A DNA stretch of 64,000 nt from Fischerella sp. PCC 9605 (GTDB lineage Bacteria > Cyanobacteriota > Cyanobacteriia > Cyanobacteriales > Nostocaceae). The stretch is from NCBI RefSeq assembly GCF_000517105.1, contig NZ_KI912151.1, forward strand, positions 62,001 through 126,000, read 5' to 3'. Shown here one piece after another: positions 7,669-16,823 of the stretch; position 1 is the stretch's first letter, and every line of letters starts with the position of its first letter. The notes under the pieces are model-generated. The model was not told where the DNA came from, did no database searches, and saw nothing but the letters and a program-made list of their open reading frames with translations. Made by a program: the position numbers and the translations under genes.

Positions 7669-9729
7669 TTATCTTTGTCGTAGGTATTCGAGTATACCAT
7701 TAGCTATTGCCTCTGCCATACGGTTTTGATATTCTGGATTTCCCAATCTGGGGTTATCCTCTTGACCGGTCATATAACCTGTTTCCACTAAGATTGAGGG
7801 CATAGAGCTTTTTCTGAGGACGAAAAATCTGGCTTTCCGTACGCCTCGGTCTTTAAGGGTAGGGATATTGCGGAGAATATTATTGTGAACTACTTGTGCG
7901 AAACGGTATCCGCTGTCGTAATAGTAAGTTTCCAAGCCATTCACATTTGGGCGTTTATCAACGGAATTTGCGTGAACGCTGACAAATAAAGTAGCATTTG
8001 TACGCTCGGCAATCTCTACTCTTCCCTGCAACTCTACGAAATAATCAGAATCCCGTGTTAGCACTGTTTGAATGCCATTCTGCTCTAAAACAGCAGCAAT
8101 TCTCTTGCCAATAGGTAGAACAACATCCTTTTCTAACAATCCACCTATTCCTGGTGCACCGGAGTCTTTACCACCATGTCCGGGGTCAACTACTATTACC
8201 ACTCGTCCTCTGGGCGCTGGACGTGGTGGCTGTGGCTGTGGCGCACTATCAGGATTATCTACCACAGATCCTGGTGATGGTTGAGGGTTAGGTTGTGGTA
8301 AGGGAGGTAAAACAGCACCAGGACGATTGCGTTGTAGTTCCACAGACACGAACTTGTCGCCAATTTGGTTAACTACCCCTATTTGCACTCCCGCAGCGGG
8401 TTGGACATAGACAACAACAGTACGAGGGTCTTGCTGTTGCAAGCGCACCCGCAGGATAGGACTGTTGGCATCCATGACTGGGCCTCTCACAGGTGTAGCC
8501 AATTTGGCATTGGGAACAGTAATGCGGAATAAACCAGAGGATCTATCCCAACCGCCACTTGCTGATAAATTGCGATCGCCTTTAATGATTAATAGCTTGC
8601 CAGTAGGACTAAGTTCCACAGCCTGAATTGTTGCCACTTCGTCGGTGGCGACGGGCGAAGGAATAGGACTCGGGCTAGGATTACTACCTAAACTGGGACG
8701 GTAACTATTATCTCTAGGTAATCTGACAGGACTACTATTAGGTAAAACTACTAAACCGCCAACAGCACTTGTGCTTGCCCGCCAATCAGGACTGTTTTTA
8801 TTCACCTGCATCATCATCCTGACCGTGGGTGGTGTTGTACCTAATTCGGTGAATTGGATACTATTAACGCCATATCGATTGATACTTACATCTCGCTGTA
8901 CTAAATTAGGTGACAAAGTTGCACCAGAGATATCAATGTTGATGGTGCTTTTGTCTTGACTGCGATTGACTTGAATCTGAGGGGTAGCACCATTAGTGCG
9001 AACAAAAAAACCATCGCCAGTGACTCTTACACTTTCTATTTGTGTTGTTCCAGTGCTAGCGCTGACTGTTGTTCCTTTATTCGCAACAATATTAGATGTA
9101 TTCGCGGTAGTGTTAGAGGTATTTGTTGTTACTACACTATAAATATTTCGGGGAACAGTGGCGGCTGGCTGGAGTTGATTTCGAGGAACAGTGGTAGCTG
9201 GCTGGAGTTGATTGCGAGGAGCAGTGGCGGCTGGTTGGAGTTGATTTCGAGGAACAGTGGTAGCTGGCTGTAGTTGATTGCGAGGGGCAGTAGTGGCAGG
9301 TTGGAGTTGATTTCGAGGAGCAGTGGTGGCTGGTTGGAGTTGTGGTTGTGGTAATTGTACTTGCCAACGTTGAGCAGTTACCCCCTCAAATTTCACCTGC
9401 TGAGGGTCAAGGGTATAGCCAGGATTAAGTTCAACCACTACACGTGTGGTTTGTGGATTAAACTGTCCGATGCGGATTGAACGAATCGCACCACCGACTG
9501 ACTGGACAAGCTGGGGACGCCCGAATTTAATACCTGGCAAATCAATGACCAACCGCGTCGGATTGAACATTAGTTGAGCGGTGGGTTGAACAGCACCATC
9601 AGTATTGATTTCTAACCGATTTTGATTGGCATCAAAACGCCAAGATTCCAAGTTCGCTGCATGTGCAGGCGAAGATAATAGGGAGGTACTTAAGACAATA
9701 CCAGGTATCAACCAGTGCTGTAGTTTCAC
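7669..9729 (-). CDS. amiC2: N-acetylmuramoyl-L-alanine amidase with AMIN domains (AmiC2-type)
   Basis: 686 residues. A signal peptide (1-24, ending SSPAHA) exports it to the periplasm. The first AMIN domain (about 27-125, ...RLVIDLPGIKFGRPQ...RIGQFNPQTTRVVVEL) targets peptidoglycan. Next come six tandem 11-residue repeats (131-195) and a Thr/Asn-rich linker, a second AMIN-like pair of domains (about 225-460), a Pro-rich linker, and the Amidase_3 catalytic domain from about 505 to the end. Zinc-site motifs are DPGHGGKDSG, LLEKD and SVHANS; VETGYMTG follows near the C-terminus. It cleaves the amide between MurNAc and L-Ala. In Anabaena the orthologue next to murI (AmiC2/HcwA) drills septal nanopores for cell-cell communication and is needed for heterocyst function; I assign AmiC2 by position. 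The paralogue upstream lacks the repeats. Confidence 0.85.
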   Translation of the reverse strand: MKLQHWLIPGIVLSTSLLSSPAHAANLESWRFDANQNRLEINTDGAVQPTAQLMFNPTRLVIDLPGIKFGRPQLVQSVGGAIRSIRIGQFNPQTTRVVVELNPGYTLDPQQVKFEGVTAQRWQVQLPQPQLQPATTAPRNQLQPATTAPRNQLQPATTVPRNQLQPAATAPRNQLQPATTVPRNQLQPAATVPRNIYSVVTTNTSNTTANTSNIVANKGTTVSASTGTTQIESVRVTGDGFFVRTNGATPQIQVNRSQDKSTINIDISGATLSPNLVQRDVSINRYGVNSIQFTELGTTPPTVRMMMQVNKNSPDWRASTSAVGGLVVLPNSSPVRLPRDNSYRPSLGSNPSPSPIPSPVATDEVATIQAVELSPTGKLLIIKGDRNLSASGGWDRSSGLFRITVPNAKLATPVRGPVMDANSPILRVRLQQQDPRTVVVYVQPAAGVQIGVVNQIGDKFVSVELQRNRPGAVLPPLPQPNPQPSPGSVVDNPDSAPQPQPPRPAPRGRVVIVVDPGHGGKDSGAPGIGGLLEKDVVLPIGKRIAAVLEQNGIQTVLTRDSDYFVELQGRVEIAERTNATLFVSVHANSVDKRPNVNGLETYYYDSGYRFAQVVHNNILRNIPTLKDRGVRKARFFVLRKSSMPSILVETGYMTGQEDNPRLGNPEYQNRMAEAIANGILEYLRQR
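9145..9339 (-). repeat. Six in-frame 33-bp tandem repeats in the amidase gene
   Basis: Encodes six copies of an 11-residue unit of the form LQPATTAPRNQ (residues 131-195 of the amidase), varying only at T/A and A/V positions. The units form a Pro/Thr/Asn-rich spacer between the first AMIN domain and the rest. The paralogue at 10177 has no such array, so the repeat arose or expanded after the duplication. Confidence 0.9.
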
Positions 9730-9960
9730 AATGTTTTCTCCTGATTCACATTCATACGAAAAGCGTTAATTTATCCAAGTGTTGGCTAATCCTCAAATTC
9801 TCACATCGTTACCACCCAAAATCTTAGCTTTTATTCCGATGTATCGGTTTGTACTTTATAAAGTGCTGCTTGATAAAGCCATAGCTAATGGCGTCAGACT
9901 TTAGCACGACTTTATAAATTGCGCTGTCGTAATAAGCAGGAAAAAATAGTCTGCTACTAG

Positions 9961-10010
9961 CAGCAGATTACACCAACAAAGTAATAACCAAAATTAACAA
10001 CAGTAGTCAA
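9961..10010 (-). promoter_or_regulatory. Conserved leader segment of the first amidase gene (copy 1)
   Basis: These 50 bases match 12332-12381 upstream of the other amidase at 44 of 50 positions (core ACCAACAAAG...AAAATTAACAA). Both lie 232-257 bp before their start codons. The rest of the 447-bp spacer (9730-10176) shows only weak similarity and no gene, so this segment may be a preserved promoter or 5'-UTR element. Confidence 0.5.
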
Positions 10011-10176
10011 TTTTGGTCAATGATACGGTCGGTGATAAAGAATTTTTTATGTTGCGTAATTTCTGGGAATTGATGTATCGAAATGAGGGAAAGATTTACA
10101 AATAACACTGTGATAAGTGCTGAAAAAATAGCGCAGTTTCAGCAGAAATACGGTAAAGATAAAGTATTATGTTGAT

Positions 10177-12075
10177 TTATCTTCGCTGGAGATATCGGAG
10201 GATACCACGAGCGATCGCTTCTGCCATTTGATTTTGGTAAGATGCACTTCGTAGCTTAGCGATATCTTGCCGACCACTCATATAACCAGTTTCCACTAAG
10301 ATTGAGGGCATAGAACTTTTGCGGAGAACATAAAATCTGGCTCTTCGCACTCCCCGATCTCTGACATTCACACTTTGGAGAATGCTGCTGTGGACAATGC
10401 GAGCGAAACTGTAGCCTGTATCGTAATAATACGTTTCCAAACCATTCACATCCGGACGACCTGTACCCGCTGAATTAGCATGGATGCTGACAAATATATC
10501 AGCATTGGCACGTTCTGCTATTGCTACTCTTCCCGGAAGGGTAACGAAGTAGTCAGAACTCCGGGTTAATACCACTTGTACGCCATTCTTTTGTAATATC
10601 GCTGCGATCTTTTTGCCAATAGGTAATACGACATCCTTTTCTAACTTTCCTCCGATACCAACAGCCCCTGAGTCTCTGCCACCATGTCCGGGGTCAATCA
10701 AGACTACCACTCGCCCATTTGGAACACGGCGCGTTGGGGAAGGTTGGGGTTTATCTACAATAGGCCCTTCTGATAATGGTCGTGGGTTTGGTCGTGGTAG
10801 GGGGATTGTAACAATCGGAGGTCTAGATCTACCAGATGGCCCGGGTAACACAACCGGAGGTCTAAATCTACCAGATGAGCGTTGTCGCAATTCTAGTGAC
10901 AAAAGCTCACCGCTGAGTTTGTTGAGTTGACCAATTTGTACTCCTGCTGCGGGTTGAACAAAAATAGCGACAGTACGGGGGTCTTGCTGTTGCAGGCGTA
11001 CTCTGAGAATAGGACTGTTGGCATCGAAATCAGGCCCTTTAACATCAGAACCTAAGCGAGCGTTGGGAATAGTAATGCGGAACAGTGTAGAGGATCTATC
11101 CCAGCCAGCACTACCAGATAAAGGTCGATCGCCTTTGATAATTAGTTGCGTGCCATTGCCAGCCAATTCTACAGATTCAATTGTGGCTGGCGAATCAGTT
11201 TCAGAATTACGGGATGAAGAAAGCAAGGGTCTTGAACTGTTATCCCCACGTAATTGAGTTATTCTGCCATTGGTAGGCAACAGTACCAAACCATTCGCAC
11301 TACTTACTGTCGGTCGCCAGTCAGGGGCATTTTTGTCCACCCGCATAGTCATGCGGACTGTGGGTGGTGTTTCATCCAATTTAGAGAATTGGATACTGTC
11401 AACACCGTAACGATTAATTGATAAATCGCGTTCCAAATCGGGTGATAAAGTCGCACCAGAGATATCCATGAAAATTCGAGTGCGATCGCTATTACGCCTT
11501 ACCTTCACCTCTGGATTGCCACCATTCGTACGGATGAAAAATCCATCTCCCGTGACTCGCAAACCTTCAATTTGAGTCGTAGCTTCAGCAGTTTTGACTA
11601 CCGTTTCTTTTGAACTAGATGTGGTAGAAGGTTTTGTTGTCACCACACTGTAAGTACTTCTGGTAGGTGAGGCAGCAACTTCTTCCCGTTTTGGCTTTGG
11701 TAATTGTACCCGCCAGCGATTAGCAGCTACCCCTTCAAATTTCACCTGCTGAGGATCGAGGGTATAACCTGGGCTGAGTTCAACCACTACGCGTGTAGTT
11801 TGTGGATCAAACTGTCCAATCCGGAGCGAGCGAATCGCACCACCGACTGACTGGACAAGCTGGGGACGCCCGAATTTAATACCTGGCAAATCAATGACCA
11901 ACCGTGTCGGATTGAACACTAGTTGGGCAGTCGGTTGAACAGCACCATCAGTATTGATTTCTAACCGATTTTGATCGGCATCAAAACGCCAAGATTGTAG
12001 GTTCGCTGCATGTGCAGGCGACGATAATAGGGAGATACCCAAGACAGTACCAGGTACTAACCAGTGTAGTTTCAC
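10177..12075 (-). CDS. amiC1: N-acetylmuramoyl-L-alanine amidase with AMIN domains (AmiC1-type)
   Basis: 632 residues, a clear tandem paralogue of the 7669-9729 gene. It has the same signal peptide (ending SSPAHA), a nearly identical first AMIN domain (RLVIDLPGIKFGRPQ...VVVELSPGY), a second AMIN region (about 165-380), a Pro/Arg-rich linker and the Amidase_3 domain from about 450. Zinc motifs are DPGHGGRDSG, KLEKD and SIHANS; VETGYMSG is near the end. The N-terminal AMIN and catalytic domains are the most conserved parts between the pair, while linkers differ and this copy lacks the 11-residue array. Periplasmic peptidoglycan hydrolase acting at septa; the AmiC1 label rests on position relative to murI in Anabaena. 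The upstream leader shares a conserved 50-base segment with its neighbour, so both genes may respond to the same signal. Confidence 0.83.
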   Translation of the reverse strand: MKLHWLVPGTVLGISLLSSPAHAANLQSWRFDADQNRLEINTDGAVQPTAQLVFNPTRLVIDLPGIKFGRPQLVQSVGGAIRSLRIGQFDPQTTRVVVELSPGYTLDPQQVKFEGVAANRWRVQLPKPKREEVAASPTRSTYSVVTTKPSTTSSSKETVVKTAEATTQIEGLRVTGDGFFIRTNGGNPEVKVRRNSDRTRIFMDISGATLSPDLERDLSINRYGVDSIQFSKLDETPPTVRMTMRVDKNAPDWRPTVSSANGLVLLPTNGRITQLRGDNSSRPLLSSSRNSETDSPATIESVELAGNGTQLIIKGDRPLSGSAGWDRSSTLFRITIPNARLGSDVKGPDFDANSPILRVRLQQQDPRTVAIFVQPAAGVQIGQLNKLSGELLSLELRQRSSGRFRPPVVLPGPSGRSRPPIVTIPLPRPNPRPLSEGPIVDKPQPSPTRRVPNGRVVVLIDPGHGGRDSGAVGIGGKLEKDVVLPIGKKIAAILQKNGVQVVLTRSSDYFVTLPGRVAIAERANADIFVSIHANSAGTGRPDVNGLETYYYDTGYSFARIVHSSILQSVNVRDRGVRRARFYVLRKSSMPSILVETGYMSGRQDIAKLRSASYQNQMAEAIARGILRYLQRR

Positions 12076-12331
12076 AGTGCTTTCTCCTGAGTCGCATTCA
12101 TGAGAGCGGTCAATCTGTTATGTAAAAGCGTTGGTCAATCCTCAGGCAGTCACCGTCAACTTTTAGCTTCGATGAGTCAATTACTTTATTCGGTCGCTGG
12201 TGTCGCAGTTCACTTTTATTTTTAGATGTATGGTTTTGCGTCCAGATAAAGTCACGGTTGATGGCGTAGAATTTTAGCATAAACTTTACTCTTTTCTATG
12301 CCTTTTTGCCAGGGAAATTTAGTCTGCAAAG

Positions 12332-12381
12332 CATCAGATTAAACCAACAAAGAAATAACTAAAATTAACAATAGCAGTCAA
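12332..12381 (-). promoter_or_regulatory. Conserved leader segment of the second amidase gene (copy 2)
   Basis: Partner of 9961-10010 (44/50 identical), 257 bp before the amidase start. The remaining part of this 798-bp spacer (12382-12873) is AT-rich, has TTTTCTTAACTGACAAGACAAAA near 12468 and holds no gene I can support. Confidence 0.5.
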
Positions 12382-12873
12382 TGCTAGCAACATACACTTG
12401 CGTTGCCAAAAGATTTTTTGAGTTTTTTGATTGTTGGCAATCAATGCACCTGGTTAAAAAATCAGCTTTTCTTAACTGACAAGACAAAAATTGCAGGTCA
12501 TACTTTTTAATTACTTCAAAAAAGCACAACAGACCAATGTAAGGAAATATTACAGTAAAAGACACCGGGAGAAGCTCCGCAATGCAGTGGCTCCTCTTCT
12601 TTATTTTCAAGACAGTCAGCCATATGATTTCATCACATAACAAAGTGTGAAAATCTTTTTCACTTCTAAGTTCTGCATTATTTTTAAGACCAGAAAGTAA
12701 TTACATCAGCAATATTAATAGTAGTTAAGAAAAACTCCTTCAAAGGTACAATCACAGGCGACGGACAGTAGGAGACATAAGTTTCCTATGCTAATCTTAA
12801 AGTCCTAAATATTGTCAGAACTAAATAATGATTGAAGTACAGACGCTCAACAGTGCGCCTGTACACAAAAATT

Positions 12874-14373
12874 TTACTTACCCTCCTGAGAATTGGAATT
12901 ACCTTTGAGATTCTCATTATCATTTGATGTCGACATCATCGCACCAGATGATTTTATTGCCACAGGAGCCCCAGAAGAGCCATCTAAAATCAGTTCATTG
13001 GAATCTCCTGCTGCCATTTGTGGTTGCGGAAATACGAACCGCAGCAAGGGAGGGGCTAAAAAGGTTGTGAGGATGACCATCATGATAATTGCCGCCTCCA
13101 ATGGTTTGGAAAGAATGCCAGTACTGGCACCAATACCAAGAAATACCAATCCGACTTCGCCCCGAGGAATCATTCCCACGCCAATTGCCAAACGATTGAT
13201 TTGGGGTTGACCAAAAACGCTTAAGCCAGTCACAACTTTACCCAGGATAGCTACCAAGATGAGGAAACTGGCCATAGCAAGACCTTCGCGGTTGCTAGGA
13301 ATCGCTGGGTTTAAAACTCCCAAGTCAGTTTGTGCCCCGACAGTCACGAAAAAAATTGGCACTAGCATATCAGCAATCGGGATGATTTGCTTTTGCAGTT
13401 CTTTGCGCTTATCTGTTTCCTCCAGAACCAAACCTGCTGCAAAAGCTCCCAAAATCGCTTCTAACTGAATAACGGCGGCAATATATGCCATCACAAAAGT
13501 GAAAATGAATGCTGGTATGATCAGTTCACCGCGCGTTTTGAGTTGATCGACGATCGCCACAAAAGTTTTGTTGAAAACATTACCTAGGGCGATCGCACCC
13601 AAAAGAAAAGTACTGGCGCTAATAATCAAATAAACAACCTTGCCAACATCGACTGCACCATCTTTAGCAAGACTGGCCACTACTGCTAAGACAATAATCC
13701 CCAGTACATCGTCAATAACGGCTGCACCAAGAATAATTTGCCCCTCTTTGGAATTCAAACGCCCCAATTCTGACAAAACTTTGGAAGTAATACCAATACT
13801 AGTGGCAGTCAGCGCTGCCCCAGCAAAAATCGCCGGAACTGCTGGGATTCCAAACAAAATCATCAAACCTGCCGTGCCAGCAGTAAAGGGTACAACAACA
13901 CCCACTACCGCTACAACTGTGGCTTGAATACCCACTGCCATCAAGTCTTTTAAGTTTGACTCCAAACCAATTTCAAACAGCAGGATGATTACACCCAATT
14001 CTGCCAAAACAGAAATAACCTCTGACTGGGCCACAAACACACTGTCTGCGGCATCAGGACTTAAACCAGCAGTGGTTTTGAGAAACGAGATGATTAGAGA
14101 ATTAGAACTATCTGCCCCTCCTTCAGGAAATACCAACAGATGTAGGACAGATATACCTACAACCACACCGCCTACGAGTTCACCTAAGACAGGCGGCAAA
14201 CCGAAGCGGTTGGATAATTCTCCACCGAGTTTACTGGCAAAGTAAATAACTACCAAACTCAGCAGTACTGCTGCTACTACCAGCGAACTATCTGCTGTTT
14301 CACCTGTCGTTGCCAATAGGGGTAACGAGAAGTTGATTGTGCCTAAAAACTGCATTGACTGTGTGGAAATCAT
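12874..14373 (-). CDS. CPA2-family Na+/K+:H+ antiporter
   Basis: 499 residues with about 12-13 hydrophobic helices, the CPA2 (Kef/NapA/NhaS3) exchanger fold. Family-typical phrases are LGGELSNRFGLPPVLGELVGGVVVG near the start (about 48-72), ELGVIILLFEIGLE, GAALTATSIGITSKVLSELG, GAAVIDDVLGIIVLAVVASL (paired Asp of the ion-binding site), LGAFAAGLVLEE, MLVPIFFVTVGAQTDL and IGVGMIPRGEVGLVFLGIG (conserved Arg-Gly-Glu). A Gly/Ala-containing signal-like hydrophobic start precedes the first helix, and the C-terminal ~45 residues are hydrophilic and Ser-rich without a TrkA-N/RCK domain. It exchanges protons for Na+ or K+ across the plasma or thylakoid membrane. It resembles NhaS3-type proteins, but I do not assign a symbol. 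It sits upstream of the amidases in the same direction, 800 bp apart, so probably a separate unit. Confidence 0.9.
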   Translation of the reverse strand: MISTQSMQFLGTINFSLPLLATTGETADSSLVVAAVLLSLVVIYFASKLGGELSNRFGLPPVLGELVGGVVVGISVLHLLVFPEGGADSSNSLIISFLKTTAGLSPDAADSVFVAQSEVISVLAELGVIILLFEIGLESNLKDLMAVGIQATVVAVVGVVVPFTAGTAGLMILFGIPAVPAIFAGAALTATSIGITSKVLSELGRLNSKEGQIILGAAVIDDVLGIIVLAVVASLAKDGAVDVGKVVYLIISASTFLLGAIALGNVFNKTFVAIVDQLKTRGELIIPAFIFTFVMAYIAAVIQLEAILGAFAAGLVLEETDKRKELQKQIIPIADMLVPIFFVTVGAQTDLGVLNPAIPSNREGLAMASFLILVAILGKVVTGLSVFGQPQINRLAIGVGMIPRGEVGLVFLGIGASTGILSKPLEAAIIMMVILTTFLAPPLLRFVFPQPQMAAGDSNELILDGSSGAPVAIKSSGAMMSTSNDNENLKGNSNSQEGK

Positions 14374-14534
14374 TCTTTCTAATTTACAAGCTGTCGAGCT
14401 TCAGCTTTTGTTATTTGTCCTTTGTCATTTGTTCTTTGTCATCTGTCAAAAGCTATTAACTAATCGACGAGTGTGTATCCAAGCTTCCCCGCAGGGTAAC
14501 ATTCGAGCAATAGCTTATTGCTAAAATGCCAGGA

Positions 14535-14963
14535 CTACCTACAAAATGCTTCACCCCTACTACCTGATAATTGTAGGAGCTGCTGCCAATGCGACTCTGA
14601 CACTGGGACTACAGATAGTCTAGGGAGACGCAGCAAATCAAAATTTTCAAAGCTACTGTCCTGCTTGATTTGAGCTAGGGTAACGGGTTGAGGCACTCTT
14701 TGTATTGCCTTTACATCCACAACAACTCTTTTGGCATTATCCAATTTTGGATCGGGGTAAGGTTGGCTCGTTATCTCTGCTACACCCATAACTTGCCGCT
14801 CCTTGCCAGTGTGATAAATTAACGCCAAATCCCCTACTGTCATCATACGTAGATGCTTGAGAGCTAGGGCGTTGCTTACTCCATTCCAAACTGTACTGCC
14901 ATCCCGTTCTAAATCGGAGTAGGAATACTCTTCCGGCTCAGTTTTCAGCAGCCAATACGCCAT
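14535..14963 (-). CDS. EVE-domain (PUA-like) protein
   Basis: 142 residues from ATG 14963 (MAYWLLKTEPEEYSYSDLE...). An in-frame ATG at 14978 would add five residues without family similarity. The whole protein is one EVE domain: start YWLLKTEPEEYSYSDL, the VWNGVSNALALKHLRMMTVGD segment with the Trp of the binding cage, and LALIYHTGKERQVMGVAEI. EVE proteins bind modified bases in nucleic acid (5-methylcytosine derivatives or modified RNA). In some bacteria they form part of restriction systems, but this stand-alone housekeeping type has no restriction partner nearby. The specific ligand is unknown. Confidence 0.88.
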   Translation of the reverse strand: MAYWLLKTEPEEYSYSDLERDGSTVWNGVSNALALKHLRMMTVGDLALIYHTGKERQVMGVAEITSQPYPDPKLDNAKRVVVDVKAIQRVPQPVTLAQIKQDSSFENFDLLRLPRLSVVPVSESHWQQLLQLSGSRGEAFCR

Positions 14964-15062
14964 GAAACTATCTCCCAAAGTCTGAGTGTCGTTTTTTAAG
15001 TTTCTAAAAATGTAACCGTCTTAGAATAGCGATTATTACGTGTGAAAGTAAAAACAAATAAT

Positions 15063-15200
15063 TGTTGATGGTTGATAGTTGATTGTTGGTAGGGGCGCAA
15101 GGCATTATGCCCATACAGTGGTTAGTTTTTCCATAGACGCGCCAGCGGTGAGCAGCGCGTCTACGGTGCAGGTACAACAAACAACAAACAACTACCAACA
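15063..15200. repeat. STRR inverted pair containing a GC-rich element (15132-15172)
   Basis: Left array (GTTGATGGTTGATAGTTGATTGTTGGTAG) and right array (ACAACAAACAACAAACAACTACCAAC) are complementary in style. Between them lies a GC-rich block with CATAGACGCGCC...GCAGCGCGTCTACGGTGCAGG, which can form its own GACGCGC/GCGCGTC stem. The same core occurs near 21060-21213, 24564-24641 and 51254-51285. Confidence 0.6.
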
Positions 15201-15231
15201 AATCATTATTTTTCTGAGGAGTGAAAGTTAA

Positions 15232-15978
15232 ATGAATAAAGCTGCCTTGTTGGGTTCTCAGCTATTTGCTGGGAACTTGTGGAAGACCGTATCTTTAGCC
15301 ATGCTGGTATGTGTGACTTTTGCCCAGCCTGTTCTAGCACAAGAGAAAGAGAGGATGTTCAGAACTCTCACAGTGACTGGTCGCGGGGTGGAAACAATTC
15401 CTGCTACCTTAGCTCAAGTTGTTTTGGGTGTAGAAGTTCAGGCTAAAACTGCACAAGAGGCACAGCAAGAAGCTGCACGCAGGTCATCAGCTGTAGTGAC
15501 ACTGCTTAAGAGCCGTAATGTGGAGAAATTGCAGACTACTGGTATTACTCTCAATCCAGTGTATAGCTATAAGGATAATGTGCAGCGCTTGACAGGCTAT
15601 GCTGCTACCAACACCGTCAGTTTCCGTATTGCTACTGATAAAGCTGGTACGTTATTGGATGAAGCCGTGAAAGCAGGTGCGACGCAGATTAATAGTATTA
15701 GTTTTGTCGCTACTGATGAAGCGATCGCCCAAGCTCAAAAACAAGCATTCAAAGAAGCTACTCAAGAAGCTCAGCAACAAGCTGATGCGGTTTTTAGCGC
15801 CTTGGGTTTCCAGCGTAAAGAGATAGTTAGCATTCAAATCGATGGAGCAAATGCGCCACCACCACCGCCACGTCCGATGCTTCGTACGGAGGCTGCCAAG
15901 GTAGCGGATGCTGCTACTCCTGTAGAAGGCGGTGAACAGCAAGTAGAAGCATCGGTGACGTTGCAAATTAGTTATTAG
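15232..15978 (+). CDS. SIMPL domain-containing periplasmic protein
   Basis: 248 residues. A signal peptide (1-36, ending AQPVLAQ) directs it across the membrane. The rest is a SIMPL/DUF541 domain: RTLTVTGRGVETIPATLAQVVLGVEVQAKTA, then RRSSAVVTLLK, GITLNPVYSYKDN, LTGYAATNTVSFRI, AGTLLDEAVKAGATQINSISF and a C-terminal VEASVTLQISY strand. A Pro-rich insert (PPPPPRP) near residue 205 interrupts the last part of the domain. The family is periplasmic or outer-membrane associated and largely uncharacterised. The start codon follows TGAGGAG with good spacing. It is divergent from the EVE gene and convergent with ssb. Function unknown beyond envelope location. Confidence 0.87.
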   Translation: MNKAALLGSQLFAGNLWKTVSLAMLVCVTFAQPVLAQEKERMFRTLTVTGRGVETIPATLAQVVLGVEVQAKTAQEAQQEAARRSSAVVTLLKSRNVEKLQTTGITLNPVYSYKDNVQRLTGYAATNTVSFRIATDKAGTLLDEAVKAGATQINSISFVATDEAIAQAQKQAFKEATQEAQQQADAVFSALGFQRKEIVSIQIDGANAPPPPPRPMLRTEAAKVADAATPVEGGEQQVEASVTLQISY

Positions 15979-16124
15979 TTAGTGGTTAGTGGTTAGTGGT
16001 TAGTGGGTAATAAGGAATAGGGAATAGGTAATGGGAAAGAAAAATAATAATCACCAATCACCAAGTAGCAATTAGTAACTACTAACTACTAACTACTAAC
16101 TACTAACTACTAACTACTAACTAA
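15979..16124. repeat. STRR arrays TTAGTGG and TAACTAC between convergent genes
   Basis: About four copies of TTAGTGG (15979-16008) face seven copies of TAACTAC (16076-16124); the two arrays are imperfect complements of one another. This makes a large hairpin possible between the SIMPL gene and ssb, which converge here. Confidence 0.8.
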
Positions 16125-16490
16125 TTAAAAATTTTCAGGGTTAGTATCCATCATCTCTGCCTCTGCATCTCGTTTGGAACCCAATAAATCTAATTGGTCT
16201 ACTCTGATGACTGGTGTAGAACGGAGTGCACCTGTGCTGCGATCGTTCCAAGTGTCAAATTTCAAGGAACCTTTAACTCCGATCAGACTTCCTTTACGTA
16301 CAAACCGACCAGCCACCTCTGCTGTATTTCCCCATAGTTCTAAGTTAAACCAGTCAGGTTCATCACTATTGCGCGATCGCCTTCTGACCGCCAGTGTTAA
16401 TTTACACTTGACACTACCACTGTCCTCGAAATATTTCATATCTGGGTCGCCGCCTACACGACCGACTAGGGTGACAATATTAATACTCAT
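16125..16490 (-). CDS. ssb: Single-stranded DNA-binding protein
   Basis: 121 residues, one OB fold and almost no tail. Start MSINIVTLVGRVGGDPDMKYF is the canonical SSB opening. It continues with VKCKLTLAVRRRSR, PDWFNLELWGNTAEVAGRFVRKGSLIGVKGSLKFDTWND and VIRVDQLDLLGSK. It binds and protects ssDNA in replication and repair. The C-terminus is short (AEMMDTNPENF) and has only a weakly acidic tip ending in Phe, unlike the DDDIPF of typical bacterial SSBs; short cyanobacterial SSBs of this kind are known. The gene adjoins mreBCD divergently, the same arrangement I recall for Anabaena alr0088. Confidence 0.93.
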   Translation of the reverse strand: MSINIVTLVGRVGGDPDMKYFEDSGSVKCKLTLAVRRRSRNSDEPDWFNLELWGNTAEVAGRFVRKGSLIGVKGSLKFDTWNDRSTGALRSTPVIRVDQLDLLGSKRDAEAEMMDTNPENF

Positions 16491-16823
16491 GTGTGTTACC
16501 TTCCAGTACAGGCGTACTCATTTAATCGTGACTCCCATCATAGCGAATTCTCTGCCTGTAGAATAGAGTGTTAAATAATTAACAATTATAAATACTGATG
16601 CGAATGATAAAAATTACTCTGTTATAAATACAAAAGTATACGGATATGCTCCCGTAGTTAGAGAATATAAAAAAGTAAAAGCCACAGACAGGCAAAAGAT
16701 TCCGAAAAGTTATAAAAAGATAACCTAGTTTACTGGACTCAGGTCAAAAAAAGTAATAGAATCCTGCACGATTCTGTCTTAGGGTAGTAGTCAAAAATAT
16801 CAAAATAGGGGGCAACAAGACGC

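Noticed and set aside
12365-12643. 92-codon minus-strand frame upstream of the amidases
   Set aside because: It overlaps the conserved non-coding leader, has no family-like sequence, unusual Cys/Ile-rich composition and no ribosome-binding site.
14535-14963. EVE protein as part of a restriction or defence system
   Set aside because: Neighbours are an antiporter and a SIMPL protein; no McrB-type or methyltransferase partner next to it.
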